Notes under the pieces: generated by a model | Databases searched by the model: none | The model's input: the letters and a program-made list of their open reading frames with translations, nothing else | What the model was told of the DNA's origin: nothing | From: Thalassovita litoralis | Lineage (GTDB): Bacteria; Pseudomonadota; Alphaproteobacteria; Rhodobacterales; Rhodobacteraceae | Assembly (NCBI RefSeq): GCF_900182725.1 | Contig: NZ_FXTO01000007.1 | Location: 62,001-126,000, forward strand | DNA: 64,000 nt | Reading direction: 5' to 3' | Translations under genes and position numbers: made by a program | Part shown: piece after piece, positions 26,531 through 35,388 of the stretch | Numbering within the stretch: position 1 is the first letter of the stretch | How the letters are laid out: every line of letters starts with the position of its first letter

Positions 26531-28315
26531 TCAGGCCGCCAGCGGCAACGTGACGATAAAAGTCGTGCCGTGGCCCAGTGTGCTTTCGTACCGCACGGAC
26601 CCATCGTGTGCTTCCAGAATTTCCTGCGTGATATTCAGACCCAGCCCAGAGCCGCCCCGCGACCGTGTTGCCGCTGAATCCACCTGACTGAAGCGGCCGA
26701 ATACTTTTTCTTCGCTGCCGGGCGGGATGCCGACGCCATGATCGCGTACTGTAATGGAAACCTGCCGCCCCTTTTGCCGCAGCGCGACATCCACCGTTTT
26801 GCCGTGGTCAGAAAACTTGGCGGCATTCGACAGCAGATTTGCCATGACTTGTGACAGGCGTTTCTGATCCCCTTCGATATAGCAGGGGGTGGCGGGCAGA
26901 TCGACCGTGGCCGCAACCCCATAGCTATCCAGATAGGATTTATTGGCCTCAATCGCTTCTTTGATCATGGGACGCAGGTCCAGCCGTTCCATTTTGAATT
27001 CCATCAATCCCTGTTCCATGCGCTGAAGATCCAGCAGGTCGTCAATCAGGGCTTTCAGGCGGCGGGTGTTGCTGGCTGCGATTTCGATCAGTTGGGCGGA
27101 TTGTTCAGGAAGCTCATCCTTTGCCGTCATCCGCACGATGTCCAGCGCCCCCTGAATCGACGTCAGGGGGGTGCGCAATTCGTGGCTGACCGTGGACAGG
27201 AAATCTGATTTGGCCTGACTGGCTGCTTGTGCCTGCTGTGCGGCCTGTGCCAGCATGTCAGCCTGCATTTGTTGCTCGGTGACGTCAATAAAGGCAATCG
27301 TCCAGCCAACTGCGGGGCCTTTCGGATTGATGGGGCTGGGCAGGGCGGTCAGGCGTGGGTCAAAACTGCGGTTTTCCCATGTCATTGCGCTTTGGGGGGG
27401 CAGGCTGCCGCCGGTAACGGCCCGCGCCACCAAAGGCCCGATCGTCGGATGTGTGCGCAGTGCCGTACCGATGGCCAGCTTTTCCATTCCTAGCATTTCT
27501 TGGGCTTGCAGATTGGCGCCGGACAACAAACCTTCGTCGTCGAAAATGATGATGGGGCTGCGTGTGTCATTGAAAAGAATATCACGGGCGATGGCCGTGA
27601 TATCCATCATTCGGTTGTTGACGATCAGCCAGCCAAAGGCCGCTACCACGAAAGCGAACATGAAAGGTGTCGGATCAAATCCGAATACCGTCACATCCCC
27701 CAGCACGTAGGCAAGGTTGCCGGTGATCGGAACCAGTGTGATCAGCAAAAGCGTGACAAAAAAGGGGCGCAATTGCGGGTTGGCGCGTCGCAGCGATGCC
27801 ACCCCAATTCCGATCGAAGCCAGCATGAAGGCATAAACATAGCCCACCGCCAAATAGAAAAATGGCCCGTGGTCGAACTGTGCAGAAAGACGGCCATCCA
27901 CCTGCGTCAGCCGGGTGGCTTCGGTGTACATCAGATGATGGTAGCCATTGCTGAAGGCCACGAGGGAAATGATCGGCGGCGCGATCCAGAGCGAGAAGCG
28001 TTTGAGTTGTGGCAGCGATGCGTCATGCCCCAACGCGTAGTGAAACAGGAACATCGTCCAGGCGGATGGCATAAGGATGATGCCGGGCCAAGCGGCCTGC
28101 GCCCAGAACAGTTTGCAGCCCAGCGTTTGATTCGACATTTCCATTCCGGCGGCAAACAGCCACCACAGCATCCCGGCTTCGGCCGCCAGAAACGCCCGCT
28201 TGCCCGCGAACTGGTGCTGACGCCAGACCCATAGCGCGAACAGAAATGATCCGGTAAATACCGCCATCGTGCCGACAACTGGCAGATCGAAAATATCCGG
28301 TGTCAGGCAGATCAC
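26531..28315 (-). CDS. Sensor histidine kinase with 7TM N-terminus and PAS domain
   Basis: 594 residues from a GTG start with AGGGA upstream. About seven membrane segments (residues about 10-240) of the 7TM histidine-kinase sensor type, a PAS-like domain (about 250-345), a short coiled linker rich in Gln-Ala, the phospho-acceptor histidine in STVSHELRTPLTS (about 379), and ATPase boxes N (ANLLSNAAKFS), G1 (DHGVGIP) and G2 (GGSGLGLNI). No response regulator is adjacent, so its partner and signal are unknown. It ends head-to-head with uvrC, sharing no gap. Confidence 0.88.
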   Translation of the reverse strand: MICLTPDIFDLPVVGTMAVFTGSFLFALWVWRQHQFAGKRAFLAAEAGMLWWLFAAGMEMSNQTLGCKLFWAQAAWPGIILMPSAWTMFLFHYALGHDASLPQLKRFSLWIAPPIISLVAFSNGYHHLMYTEATRLTQVDGRLSAQFDHGPFFYLAVGYVYAFMLASIGIGVASLRRANPQLRPFFVTLLLITLVPITGNLAYVLGDVTVFGFDPTPFMFAFVVAAFGWLIVNNRMMDITAIARDILFNDTRSPIIIFDDEGLLSGANLQAQEMLGMEKLAIGTALRTHPTIGPLVARAVTGGSLPPQSAMTWENRSFDPRLTALPSPINPKGPAVGWTIAFIDVTEQQMQADMLAQAAQQAQAASQAKSDFLSTVSHELRTPLTSIQGALDIVRMTAKDELPEQSAQLIEIAASNTRRLKALIDDLLDLQRMEQGLMEFKMERLDLRPMIKEAIEANKSYLDSYGVAATVDLPATPCYIEGDQKRLSQVMANLLSNAAKFSDHGKTVDVALRQKGRQVSITVRDHGVGIPPGSEEKVFGRFSQVDSAATRSRGGSGLGLNITQEILEAHDGSVRYESTLGHGTTFIVTLPLAA

Positions 28316-28374
28316 GGTTGGGTCCCTTGTTATGTGTTTTACACCGTGCCGGCGCCGTCGCAGGGTGTGGTGTG

Positions 28375-28419
28375 CTCAATTAAAAATTGAGTCTGTGGCA
28401 TAAGTTTGTCCTTATAAGG
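28375..28419. promoter_or_regulatory. Palindromes between kinase and pgsA genes
   Basis: CTCAATT-AAA-AATTGAG (28375-28391) is a perfect inverted repeat and CCTTATAAGG (28410-28419) is a perfect ten-base palindrome. Both lie in the AT-rich 198-base gap between the divergent sensor kinase and pgsA. They look like operator or promoter elements; no known binding protein is claimed. Confidence 0.4.
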
Positions 28420-28513
28420 TATTTGCAAAGATATTCCACGGTTCATCGGTCGGATGTCGCGCCTGCGTAAACGGTGCTTTTCTGTTGCGCAGGAACCGGG
28501 TAGGAAAGCGGAT

Positions 28514-29137
28514 ATGAAATGGACGCTCCCGAATATCCTGACGGTTGGCCGTCTTCTTGCCGCCCCCGGCGTGGCGGTGATGTTTTTGTATTTCACGCGC
28601 CCCTATGCCGACTGGCTGGCCCTGCTGCTGTTCGTCAGTGCAGCAGCGACGGATTGGTTGGATGGCTATCTGGCGCGGCTGTGGAAACAAGAAAGCAAAT
28701 TCGGCGCGATGCTGGACCCGATCGCGGACAAGGCGATGGTGGTGATCGCGCTTGTGGTGCTGACGGGCTATTCCGGGATGAATCCGTGGCTCATTCTGCC
28801 TGCTACCGTGATTTTGTTCCGCGAAGTTTTCGTATCCGGATTGCGCGAATTCTTGGGTGCGGATTCCGGACGGTTGAAGGTAACGAAACTGGCCAAGTGG
28901 AAAACCACCGCGCAAATGGTGGCGATTGCCACGCTGTTCTTGGGAACCGGGCTGGATTATCTGGCAAAGGGGCGGGCGCCCCGCGCCGGGGAAGGCGATA
29001 TTCCAACCGGGGCCGGTTTGGCCGATCTTGCGACTCATGTCGGGCTGGCCCTGATCTGGGTGGCCGCTATCCTGACGGCTGTGACAGGGTGGGATTATTT
29101 CCGAAAATCCCTTCCGTATCTAAGGGATGAGCGCTGA
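28514..29137 (+). CDS. pgsA: CDP-diacylglycerol-glycerol-3-phosphate 3-phosphatidyltransferase
   Basis: 207 residues. PgsA makes phosphatidylglycerol phosphate, the first committed step to phosphatidylglycerol and cardiolipin. The CDP-alcohol phosphatidyltransferase motif is complete: DGYLAR, then GAMLDPIADK (about residues 56-80). Four to six membrane segments. ATG at 28514 starts the family sequence MKWTLPNILTVGR. The stop overlaps the moaD start (TGATG), joining phospholipid and molybdopterin genes in one transcript. Confidence 0.95.
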   Translation: MKWTLPNILTVGRLLAAPGVAVMFLYFTRPYADWLALLLFVSAAATDWLDGYLARLWKQESKFGAMLDPIADKAMVVIALVVLTGYSGMNPWLILPATVILFREVFVSGLREFLGADSGRLKVTKLAKWKTTAQMVAIATLFLGTGLDYLAKGRAPRAGEGDIPTGAGLADLATHVGLALIWVAAILTAVTGWDYFRKSLPYLRDER

Positions 29138-29382
29138 TGGATGTTTTGTATTTTGCATGGGTCCGGGAACGGATCGGCATACCAAAGGAAAAGGTGGACA
29201 CCAACGCCACCACGGTTGCTGAACTGGTTGACGAATTGCGCGCGCGGGAAGAACGCTATGCTGCGGCATTTGCGGACCTGAGCGCCTTGCGGGTGGCGGT
29301 GGATCAGGAGCTGACAGATTTCGATGCGCCCTTGGCCGGTGCGCGTGAAGTGGCGTTTTTCCCACCTATGACAGGGGGATAA
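29137..29382 (+). CDS. moaD: Molybdopterin synthase small subunit MoaD
   Basis: 81 residues, ubiquitin-like. It ends in the diglycine tail (FPPMTGG) that carries the thiocarboxylate donated to precursor Z. The N-terminal strand MDVLYFAWVRERIG and the VAFFPPMTGG end are typical. It overlaps pgsA by one base and ends three bases before moaE, its partner subunit. Confidence 0.95.
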   Translation: MDVLYFAWVRERIGIPKEKVDTNATTVAELVDELRAREERYAAAFADLSALRVAVDQELTDFDAPLAGAREVAFFPPMTGG

Positions 29383-29385
29383 GCC

Positions 29386-29829
29386 ATGTCGGTGCGGGTT
29401 CAACAGGCCGCTTTTGATCTGGGCGCTGAAACCGAAGCCTTCGCCAATGCGCAGGCAGATATGGGCGCTGTGGTGACGTTTACGGGAATCGTGCGCGATT
29501 TGCCGGGGGTAGGTCTGGACCGGATGGTGATCGAACATTATCCGGGGATGACCGAAAAGGCGCTGGAAAAGATCGAACAAGACGCGCGTGACCGCTGGTC
29601 CTTGGGGGATGTGTTGATCATTCATCGCTATGGGGCACTGGCCCCGAACGAGCGGATCATGATGGTTGCCACTGCATCGAAACACCGCAAGGATGCGTTT
29701 GAATCTGCTGAATTTCTGATGGACTATTTGAAGTCCCGCGCGCCGTTCTGGAAAAAGGAATTTACCGGAGCCAGCGCGGATTGGGTGGCAGCCAAGGACG
29801 AGGACGAGGCCGCGCTGACCCGCTGGTAA
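29386..29829 (+). CDS. moaE: Molybdopterin synthase catalytic subunit MoaE
   Basis: 147 residues. With MoaD it converts precursor Z to molybdopterin. Conserved segments are TFTGIVRD (about residues 32-39), IEHYPGMTE, HRYGALAPNE and the lysine-rich ASKHRKDAFES around the active site, then APFWKKEF. It ends the pgsA-moaDE operon; moaB lies about 15 kb away in this window. Confidence 0.96.
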   Translation: MSVRVQQAAFDLGAETEAFANAQADMGAVVTFTGIVRDLPGVGLDRMVIEHYPGMTEKALEKIEQDARDRWSLGDVLIIHRYGALAPNERIMMVATASKHRKDAFESAEFLMDYLKSRAPFWKKEFTGASADWVAAKDEDEAALTRW

Positions 29830-29946
29830 GCGTTAGCCCCCCGGTATTCCACACGGCACCCGTGGGCGGAATGGCTACGTTTGTGGCTGGGTTTATGGTA
29901 CTCTGGTCCCCTGTGCGCATGATCGCATCCCGGACCGAGGCTCAGA

Positions 29947-30417
29947 ATGACACTGTTTTCCCTGACCAATCCCGTGTTTGAAACCTATGTGATTGCGGCG
30001 GCCCTGATGGTGCTGAAGGTGATGGGGCAGGGGTGGATGACTGTGTACCGGATGATGAAAAGCAATTCGGGATTAGCCAGCCCCGAAGATGTGCAGCGCG
30101 GGATATTGAATAAATCCCCCGATCCGGCGCAGTTGGACCGCAACGATTATGTGGACCGATCTCGCCGGATGCATCGCAACGATCTGGAAAATATCCCGGC
30201 TTTCTGGGTCGCTGGGTTGCTTTTCGTGGCGGTCAATCCGGCGTTATGGCTGGCGCAGGTGTTGATGTATGGCTTTGTCTTGGCCCGCGCGGCGCATTTT
30301 GTGGCTTACGCGACCAAACAAACCCACGAAATACGGGCAACATTCTACACCACCGGATCATTGATCGTGATCTATATGGCGCTGCATACGCTGTGGGCCG
30401 TGCTGAGCGCAGCCTAA
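29947..30417 (+). CDS. MAPEG family membrane protein
   Basis: 156 residues with about four membrane segments (near 10-30, 75-100, 105-125 and 135-152). The pattern VDRSRRMHRNDLENIPAFWVAGLLF is typical of MAPEG proteins, a family that includes microsomal glutathione transferases and eicosanoid enzymes. The bacterial substrate is unknown. It has its own 117-base upstream gap and is convergent with the coiled-coil gene at 30428. Confidence 0.85.
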   Translation: MTLFSLTNPVFETYVIAAALMVLKVMGQGWMTVYRMMKSNSGLASPEDVQRGILNKSPDPAQLDRNDYVDRSRRMHRNDLENIPAFWVAGLLFVAVNPALWLAQVLMYGFVLARAAHFVAYATKQTHEIRATFYTTGSLIVIYMALHTLWAVLSAA

Positions 30418-30427
30418 GCGCCCGTCG

Positions 30428-30757
30428 TCAGCGGGCCGCGTTGGTGCGTTCGATATAGGCACGCAGTTCTTCGGCTTCGTGCCGGGCTTCGCGCAGACCG
30501 TCCATCGTGGCAGAAAGTTCCGCTTCGGCCTGTGCCAACTGGTTGGTCAGTTCCGCTTCGCGCTGCTGCAAATAGGTGATCGCCTGATCGCGGGTTTCTT
30601 CGGCCTCGTGCAGTTCCTGAGCCATTTTTTCCAGTTCCCCCATGTCGGATTTTGACACGCGGGTAAAACGGTGGATCAGCCAGTTGGCGAACCAGCCCAC
30701 ACAGAAGGCAATGAACAGGACAATCGCGGTGGCGATTATGAATTTAACTCTATTCAT
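30428..30757 (-). CDS. Membrane-anchored coiled-coil protein, unknown function
   Basis: 109 residues. One membrane segment (about 6-28) is followed by a long charged helix predicted coiled coil (about 40-105: repeated Glu/Ala/Leu heptads such as ELTNQLAQAEAELSATM). ATG at 30757 has a strong AAGGAGG upstream. It overlaps the end of the OmpA-family gene by eight bases, so the two are co-translated; a role in the cell envelope alongside OmpA is inferred. Confidence 0.75.
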   Translation of the reverse strand: MNRVKFIIATAIVLFIAFCVGWFANWLIHRFTRVSKSDMGELEKMAQELHEAEETRDQAITYLQQREAELTNQLAQAEAELSATMDGLREARHEAEELRAYIERTNAAR

Positions 30758-32681
30758 CGTTTGATCCTCCTTCCGCCGCCGCATCCGCGGGGTCGATGGC
30801 TTGTTCTGTCGCTGCTTCTTGGGCGGATTGCGCGATGGATTCAAGGGTGGTTTCCGGTTCCGGCGTTGGCTCGGGGCGGATCAGTTTGAATTCGATCCGC
30901 CGGTTCGCGTCGCGGCCTTCTTCGGTTTCGTTATCGGCGATTGGCTGTTCTTCACCAAACCCCTTGGCGGTGAAGGAACTGGTCAGCACCTTGCGTTCGC
31001 GCAGGGCGTTCAGCACGGCCTGCGCCCGTCTCTGGCTGAGCGCCTGATTCATTTCCTCGCGGCCCTGACTGTCAGTGTGGCCGCCAACCTCCATACGGAT
31101 TTCGCCGCATTGTTTCAGAATTTCGGCGATGTCATCCAGAATGGCAGCGGCTTCCTGATCGGGCTTATCCGATCCGGGTTCAAAGTTGATTTTCCGGGTT
31201 TTCAGAATCTCGCCAATCCGGGCTTCGCATTCTTCGGGGGTGGGAATGGACGCGACGGGGTCCAGCGCTTCGACATAGTCAACGCTCAGATCGAAGCGTT
31301 CCTTTTCCCCCAGTTGATTGGCAAACAGGCGGGCGATTTCGGCGCTGGCATCGGGATTGCCGGTTTTGCCGGACAGGGTGATCAGCGCGGGCGTAACCAT
31401 AACATACCCGTTGGATAGCCGCGAAAGCCCGTCCAGCGCGGTCAGCACCCGCAAGCCCCAGCTATCGGGTAGGCTGTCGTCCAGCCGCGCCGCTGTGTGA
31501 ATGACGGCGGTGCCAAACCGCGCCTTGGCAAAGGTTTCGGCGGCGGTGCGGGTCAGTTCGTCGGTCAGGCGACCCCGCAACTGCACCAGCCCCTCGGGGG
31601 ACAGTGTGGCGGTGAATTCCGGCACGTCGGTGGCGGCGTCTTTCTTTTCGGGTTTGGGCAGGACCGAATGCAGGGCGAACACGTCGGGCAGGGCGTTTTC
31701 CAATTCCCCTACGACCCGATCAAACTGCCCTTGTGCGGTGCCTTCGGCGGCAACCAGTGTGACATCCGCATCCGAGAAGGTCACAGACCCTTGTCCCAGT
31801 TCGGTCAGGGCGGTCAGTGCCGTTTCAACGGCATCCGCCCAATTCGGAGAGGGAACCCCCAATCCGATCACGCAGTTGGGTTTTCCGGTCATCCCGGCCT
31901 TTTCGGCGGCGGCGATGATCCGCGTGCGCGCGTCTTCGTCTTCGGCTGAACAGGCATCGAAACGCGGGCCGTTTTCATCAATAAGAAACCGCAGGGTAAA
32001 CGGGGTAATGACCGGGCGCGGCGCAGAAATATTCAGGGTCAGATCCAGATCGTCTGGTGCGGTACGGTTCAGGTCGGCTTCCAGTTTGCGCTTGTCATCG
32101 GCACTGTTGGACATTGCGCGGATTTCAACCGCTCCGGCGGCCACCGATACCTTGCTGCGGGGCAGGGATTTCAGCGCCCGGATCGCGTAATCCAGCGTAT
32201 CGTCCCACGCATCGGGAACCGGATAGTCGGCGGTTTCCAGCAGGTCCGTCACCTTGCCATTCGCGGCCAAGGGTCTGATTTTGGCCATCAGCTCGGCGCG
32301 GTCGGTCGACGCGGGGACCAGCCCGATCAGGGAAATGCCGCCATCGTTGCGCAGGATTTCAATGGAAAATCGTGGCGCCTGAAGTTTCGCGCTGTCGCGC
32401 ACGGTCATTTTGTCGATGACCCGCGCGGCATCAACAACCCCACCCGCAGCGGACAGGGCGTTGAAACGGATCGCTTCGGTTGGGGCGGTGCCAGTCAGGA
32501 AGACTTGTAGCCCGTCGGCGTGGACCTCGGCCCAGTGCAGGCCGCGGTCATCCAGCGCACGCCGCACCCCCAGTTCCGACCCGTCTTCGATTGCTTTGAC
32601 AGCAAAACCCGCACCGATCAGGCTAAGCCCGGCGGCCAGACCGAAGGTTGTGGAAATGATGGCCAAGGATGATAGTCGCAT
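30750..32681 (-). CDS. OmpA family protein with BON-like domains
   Basis: 643 residues. An N-terminal hydrophobic segment (about 8-28) serves as signal or anchor. The long middle part has repeated alpha/beta units resembling BON domains (for example VFLTGTAPTEAIRF and ISLIGLVPAST). The C-terminal OmpA domain (about 490-605) has INFEPGSDKP, GGHTDSQGREEMNQALSQRRA and ANRRIEFKLI, including the aspartate and arginine that hold peptidoglycan. The tail is acidic and Glu/Ala-rich. It likely ties the envelope to peptidoglycan. Confidence 0.87.
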   Translation of the reverse strand: MRLSSLAIISTTFGLAAGLSLIGAGFAVKAIEDGSELGVRRALDDRGLHWAEVHADGLQVFLTGTAPTEAIRFNALSAAGGVVDAARVIDKMTVRDSAKLQAPRFSIEILRNDGGISLIGLVPASTDRAELMAKIRPLAANGKVTDLLETADYPVPDAWDDTLDYAIRALKSLPRSKVSVAAGAVEIRAMSNSADDKRKLEADLNRTAPDDLDLTLNISAPRPVITPFTLRFLIDENGPRFDACSAEDEDARTRIIAAAEKAGMTGKPNCVIGLGVPSPNWADAVETALTALTELGQGSVTFSDADVTLVAAEGTAQGQFDRVVGELENALPDVFALHSVLPKPEKKDAATDVPEFTATLSPEGLVQLRGRLTDELTRTAAETFAKARFGTAVIHTAARLDDSLPDSWGLRVLTALDGLSRLSNGYVMVTPALITLSGKTGNPDASAEIARLFANQLGEKERFDLSVDYVEALDPVASIPTPEECEARIGEILKTRKINFEPGSDKPDQEAAAILDDIAEILKQCGEIRMEVGGHTDSQGREEMNQALSQRRAQAVLNALRERKVLTSSFTAKGFGEEQPIADNETEEGRDANRRIEFKLIRPEPTPEPETTLESIAQSAQEAATEQAIDPADAAAEGGSNDE

Positions 32682-32738
32682 TGAGACCCGTCAGATATTA
32701 CGTTCCGTTTCTTTAGGGCCATGTGCCGGGCGGTGCAA

Positions 32739-33710
32739 TCAAAGGAACATGGCACCGGCGAAAAATAGCAAAGGGATCAATCCGGTATCCCGGTTGGCGC
32801 GAAACAGACGCAGGCAAATCCCGTTGTCGTCAATGTCCAGTTGCCGCAATTGCCAGATCATGTGCAGCCCCATTGCCCAAGGTGCGACCAGCGCCAACAG
32901 GATTGCAAAGGGGCGATCCGATTGGCCTGACATGGCCAGCAGTATCGCCAGCGCGATCAATACCACGGTTCCCACCAGAAACCGGCGTAGCCATTGCGGG
33001 GTGTTTTCCGCAAACAGCCGGGCGGTGGATTTCACACCGATCAGGGCGTCGTCTTCTTTGTCCTGATGGGCATAGATCGTGTCGTAAAACAGGGTCCAGC
33101 TAATCCCGGCAATATACAACACCACCGACGCGATATGCAGCGAACCCGTATGGGCCACCCATGCCAGCAACGCCCCCCAGTTGAACGCCAGCCCAAGGAA
33201 TACCTGCGGCCACCATGTAAACCGCTTGGCAAAGGGGTAAACCGCCACGGGCAGCAGCGCCAGCACGCCCATTGCAATCGCAGCGGTGTTGAAGCTCAGC
33301 AGGATGGCAAAGGAAATCAGCGCCTGCGCGATCATCCATGTGGCGGCCTGTTTGACGCTGACCTGCCCGGATGGGATGGGGCGGCTTTTGGTGCGCTCCA
33401 CCGCGCCGTCAAAATTGCGGTCGGTGATGTCGTTCCAAGTGCAGCCCGCGCCGCGCATCAGCCACGCCCCCAGACCGCAGGCAATGAAAATCCACAGATC
33501 GGTCCAGCGCGGTTGCCCGTCATGCAGAATCGCCAGCGCCAGCCCCCACCAACAGGGCAGTAGCAACAGCCACGTGCCAATGGGCCGGTCCGCCCGCGAC
33601 AGCCGCAGATAGGGGCGGGTGGCGGCTGGGGCCAGATGATCGACCCAGTTGCCTTTCACGGCATCGGAAACTTGCCCGGTAGGCTCTGGCATATGGGTGT
33701 GTTCGGGCAT
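32739..33710 (-). CDS. ubiA: 4-hydroxybenzoate polyprenyltransferase
   Basis: 323 residues, eight to nine membrane segments. UbiA attaches the polyprenyl tail to 4-hydroxybenzoate in ubiquinone synthesis. The two Asp-rich motifs are NDITDRNFD (about 115-123) followed by ERTKSRPIPSG, and DTIYAHQDKEDD (about 240-251). The start at 33710 (MPEHTH) is chosen; another in-frame ATG lies six codons later. A longer frame upstream would run into rsmE, which is divergent 12 bases away. Confidence 0.95.
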   Translation of the reverse strand: MPEHTHMPEPTGQVSDAVKGNWVDHLAPAATRPYLRLSRADRPIGTWLLLLPCWWGLALAILHDGQPRWTDLWIFIACGLGAWLMRGAGCTWNDITDRNFDGAVERTKSRPIPSGQVSVKQAATWMIAQALISFAILLSFNTAAIAMGVLALLPVAVYPFAKRFTWWPQVFLGLAFNWGALLAWVAHTGSLHIASVVLYIAGISWTLFYDTIYAHQDKEDDALIGVKSTARLFAENTPQWLRRFLVGTVVLIALAILLAMSGQSDRPFAILLALVAPWAMGLHMIWQLRQLDIDDNGICLRLFRANRDTGLIPLLFFAGAMFL

Positions 33711-33722
33711 AAGACTGTGTCC

Positions 33723-34460
33723 ATGACTGCAAAGATACGCCTTTATGTAGATCATCCCTTGGGGGATGGGCAAACGGTTCCCTTGGACCGCGACCAAGCA
33801 CATTACCTGTTTGGCGTGATGCGCCAGCAGGAAGGCGCTGACGTGGCCCTGTTCAATGGGCGCGATGGTGAATGGCTGGCGCAGGTCACGCAGGCCGGGA
33901 AACGTGGCGGCGAACTGACCTGTGTCCGGCAGACCCGTCCGTTACAGATGCCGCCGGATTTGTGGCTGTTGTTCGCCCCGATCAAAAAGGCCCGCACCGA
34001 TTTCATCGTGGAAAAGGCGGCGGAAATGGGGGCGGCGAAAATCATCCCGGTACAGACAGAATACACCAATTCCGAACGCATCCGGCAGGATCGGCTGCAA
34101 GCTCATGCCGTGGAAGCTGCGGAACAATGCGGCGGCACCTATGTTCCCGAAGTCACTGATTTGCAGCGATTGGACCGGCTGTTGGCCGATTGGCCCAGCA
34201 CTCGCCGCCTGATGTTCTGTGACGAGGCCGAGGCGGGCGCGGCCCGTGCCTTGGGGGCGGCCCCGCGCGGACCTTGGGCGATCCTGATCGGTCCCGAAGG
34301 CGGCTTTTCCGTAACCGAGCGGGCAAAGCTGCATGGATTGCCCTTTGCGCATGTGGTCAGCCTTGGGCCGCGCATCCTGCGGGCCGATACGGCGGCGGTG
34401 GCGGCGCTGACGGTCTGGCAACAGGCGTTGGGGGATTGGGATGGGCCGCAATCTGATTGA
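33723..34460 (+). CDS. rsmE: 16S rRNA m3U1498 methyltransferase RsmE
   Basis: 245 residues. RsmE methylates U1498 in the ribosome decoding centre. The SPOUT C-terminal knot is clear: LIGPEGGFS (about 187-195) and SLGPRILRADTA (about 213-224). The PUA-like N-terminal segment has DRDQAHYLFGVMRQ. ATG at 33723 is the first methionine before family sequence. It overlaps the next gene by 20 bases and is divergent from ubiA. Confidence 0.95.
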   Translation: MTAKIRLYVDHPLGDGQTVPLDRDQAHYLFGVMRQQEGADVALFNGRDGEWLAQVTQAGKRGGELTCVRQTRPLQMPPDLWLLFAPIKKARTDFIVEKAAEMGAAKIIPVQTEYTNSERIRQDRLQAHAVEAAEQCGGTYVPEVTDLQRLDRLLADWPSTRRLMFCDEAEAGAARALGAAPRGPWAILIGPEGGFSVTERAKLHGLPFAHVVSLGPRILRADTAAVAALTVWQQALGDWDGPQSD

Positions 34461-35388
34461 CCGTCTGCGCGGCGCAGCGGGGTATGTTGCACGGGCGCAG
34501 GATCATCTGAATGCCGCTTTTGGCCCCAACACCGCCCGGATCGAGGAGGTTCTGAAACACGGCACCGATGCGCTGGTGATGCGCGGCCAGTTTCAGGGGC
34601 AGGAGGCGGCTTTTAAGTGGTTCCTGACGGATCGTGCCGCCGAAACCGTGCAGCGTATGGAACAGGAGTTGGGCTTTCTGTCCGAGCATCTGGGGGTTGG
34701 CCCCTATCGCGTGAACGGGTTGCTGGCGGCGCTGCCAGACCCCGGATTGGCGGTGCTGGAATGGGCAAAGGGCGAAAGGGTCAGCCTGATTCTGAAATCC
34801 GACGATGCGGCGCGGCGGGCGCAAGTGCTGCGGCTGTGCGGTGGCTGGCTGGCCGAAGTGGCCCCGCTGCGGCAGGAATTGCGCCGTTTGGGGCCACATC
34901 GGCTGAATCGGCAGGTGGCGGACCTGCGGTTTGACCACATGATCCCGCCGGACCGGGCGCTGGCGCAGGATTTGCTGCGCGGCTTGCAGCGGTTCGCCGA
35001 AGGCTTTGAGGGCGTGAAGGCGGTTCACACCATTGCCCACGGTGATTTTGCCCCGGTGAATATGGTCAGCGATGGCGCGATGGTCACGGCGGTAGATATT
35101 CAGGGCGGTACGCGGTTTCCGCTGGCCCGCATGGCCGCGCGGTTTCTGGTGGCCAAGGATCTATATTCGCGGCGCGATACGGCCCGGCGCTGGGGGCTGG
35201 ATGCGGATGATATGGCACAATTCGCGTCGGAAACGCTGTTGCCTGCGCAGGAACGGGCTACTAGCTTTCCCTATTTTATCGGGCAGCAAATGCTGCATGC
35301 TGTGGTGCAGGGGTATGCGGATCGCGGCTGCCCGGTGCAAACCCGCCAGCGTCTGATCGCCTGCCTGACCGAATTGGGAACGCCATGA
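34441..35388 (+). CDS. Phosphotransferase (aminoglycoside-kinase fold) family protein
   Basis: 315 residues. The Brenner motif HGDFAPVNMV (about residues 200-209) and the later DIQGG match the APH/choline-kinase fold; the N-terminal lobe has LVMRGQFQGQEAAFKWF with a possible ATP-binding lysine. The substrate is unknown and I see no reason to call it antibiotic resistance. It overlaps rsmE by 20 bases and the next gene by four, so it sits in an rsmE operon. Confidence 0.7.
   Translation: MGRNLIDRLRGAAGYVARAQDHLNAAFGPNTARIEEVLKHGTDALVMRGQFQGQEAAFKWFLTDRAAETVQRMEQELGFLSEHLGVGPYRVNGLLAALPDPGLAVLEWAKGERVSLILKSDDAARRAQVLRLCGGWLAEVAPLRQELRRLGPHRLNRQVADLRFDHMIPPDRALAQDLLRGLQRFAEGFEGVKAVHTIAHGDFAPVNMVSDGAMVTAVDIQGGTRFPLARMAARFLVAKDLYSRRDTARRWGLDADDMAQFASETLLPAQERATSFPYFIGQQMLHAVVQGYADRGCPVQTRQRLIACLTELGTP

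Noticed and set aside
34441-35388. Antibiotic-resistance reading of the kinase-fold gene
   Set aside because: It has the HGDxxxxN motif of the fold, but that is shared by many housekeeping kinases and there is no mobile-element context.
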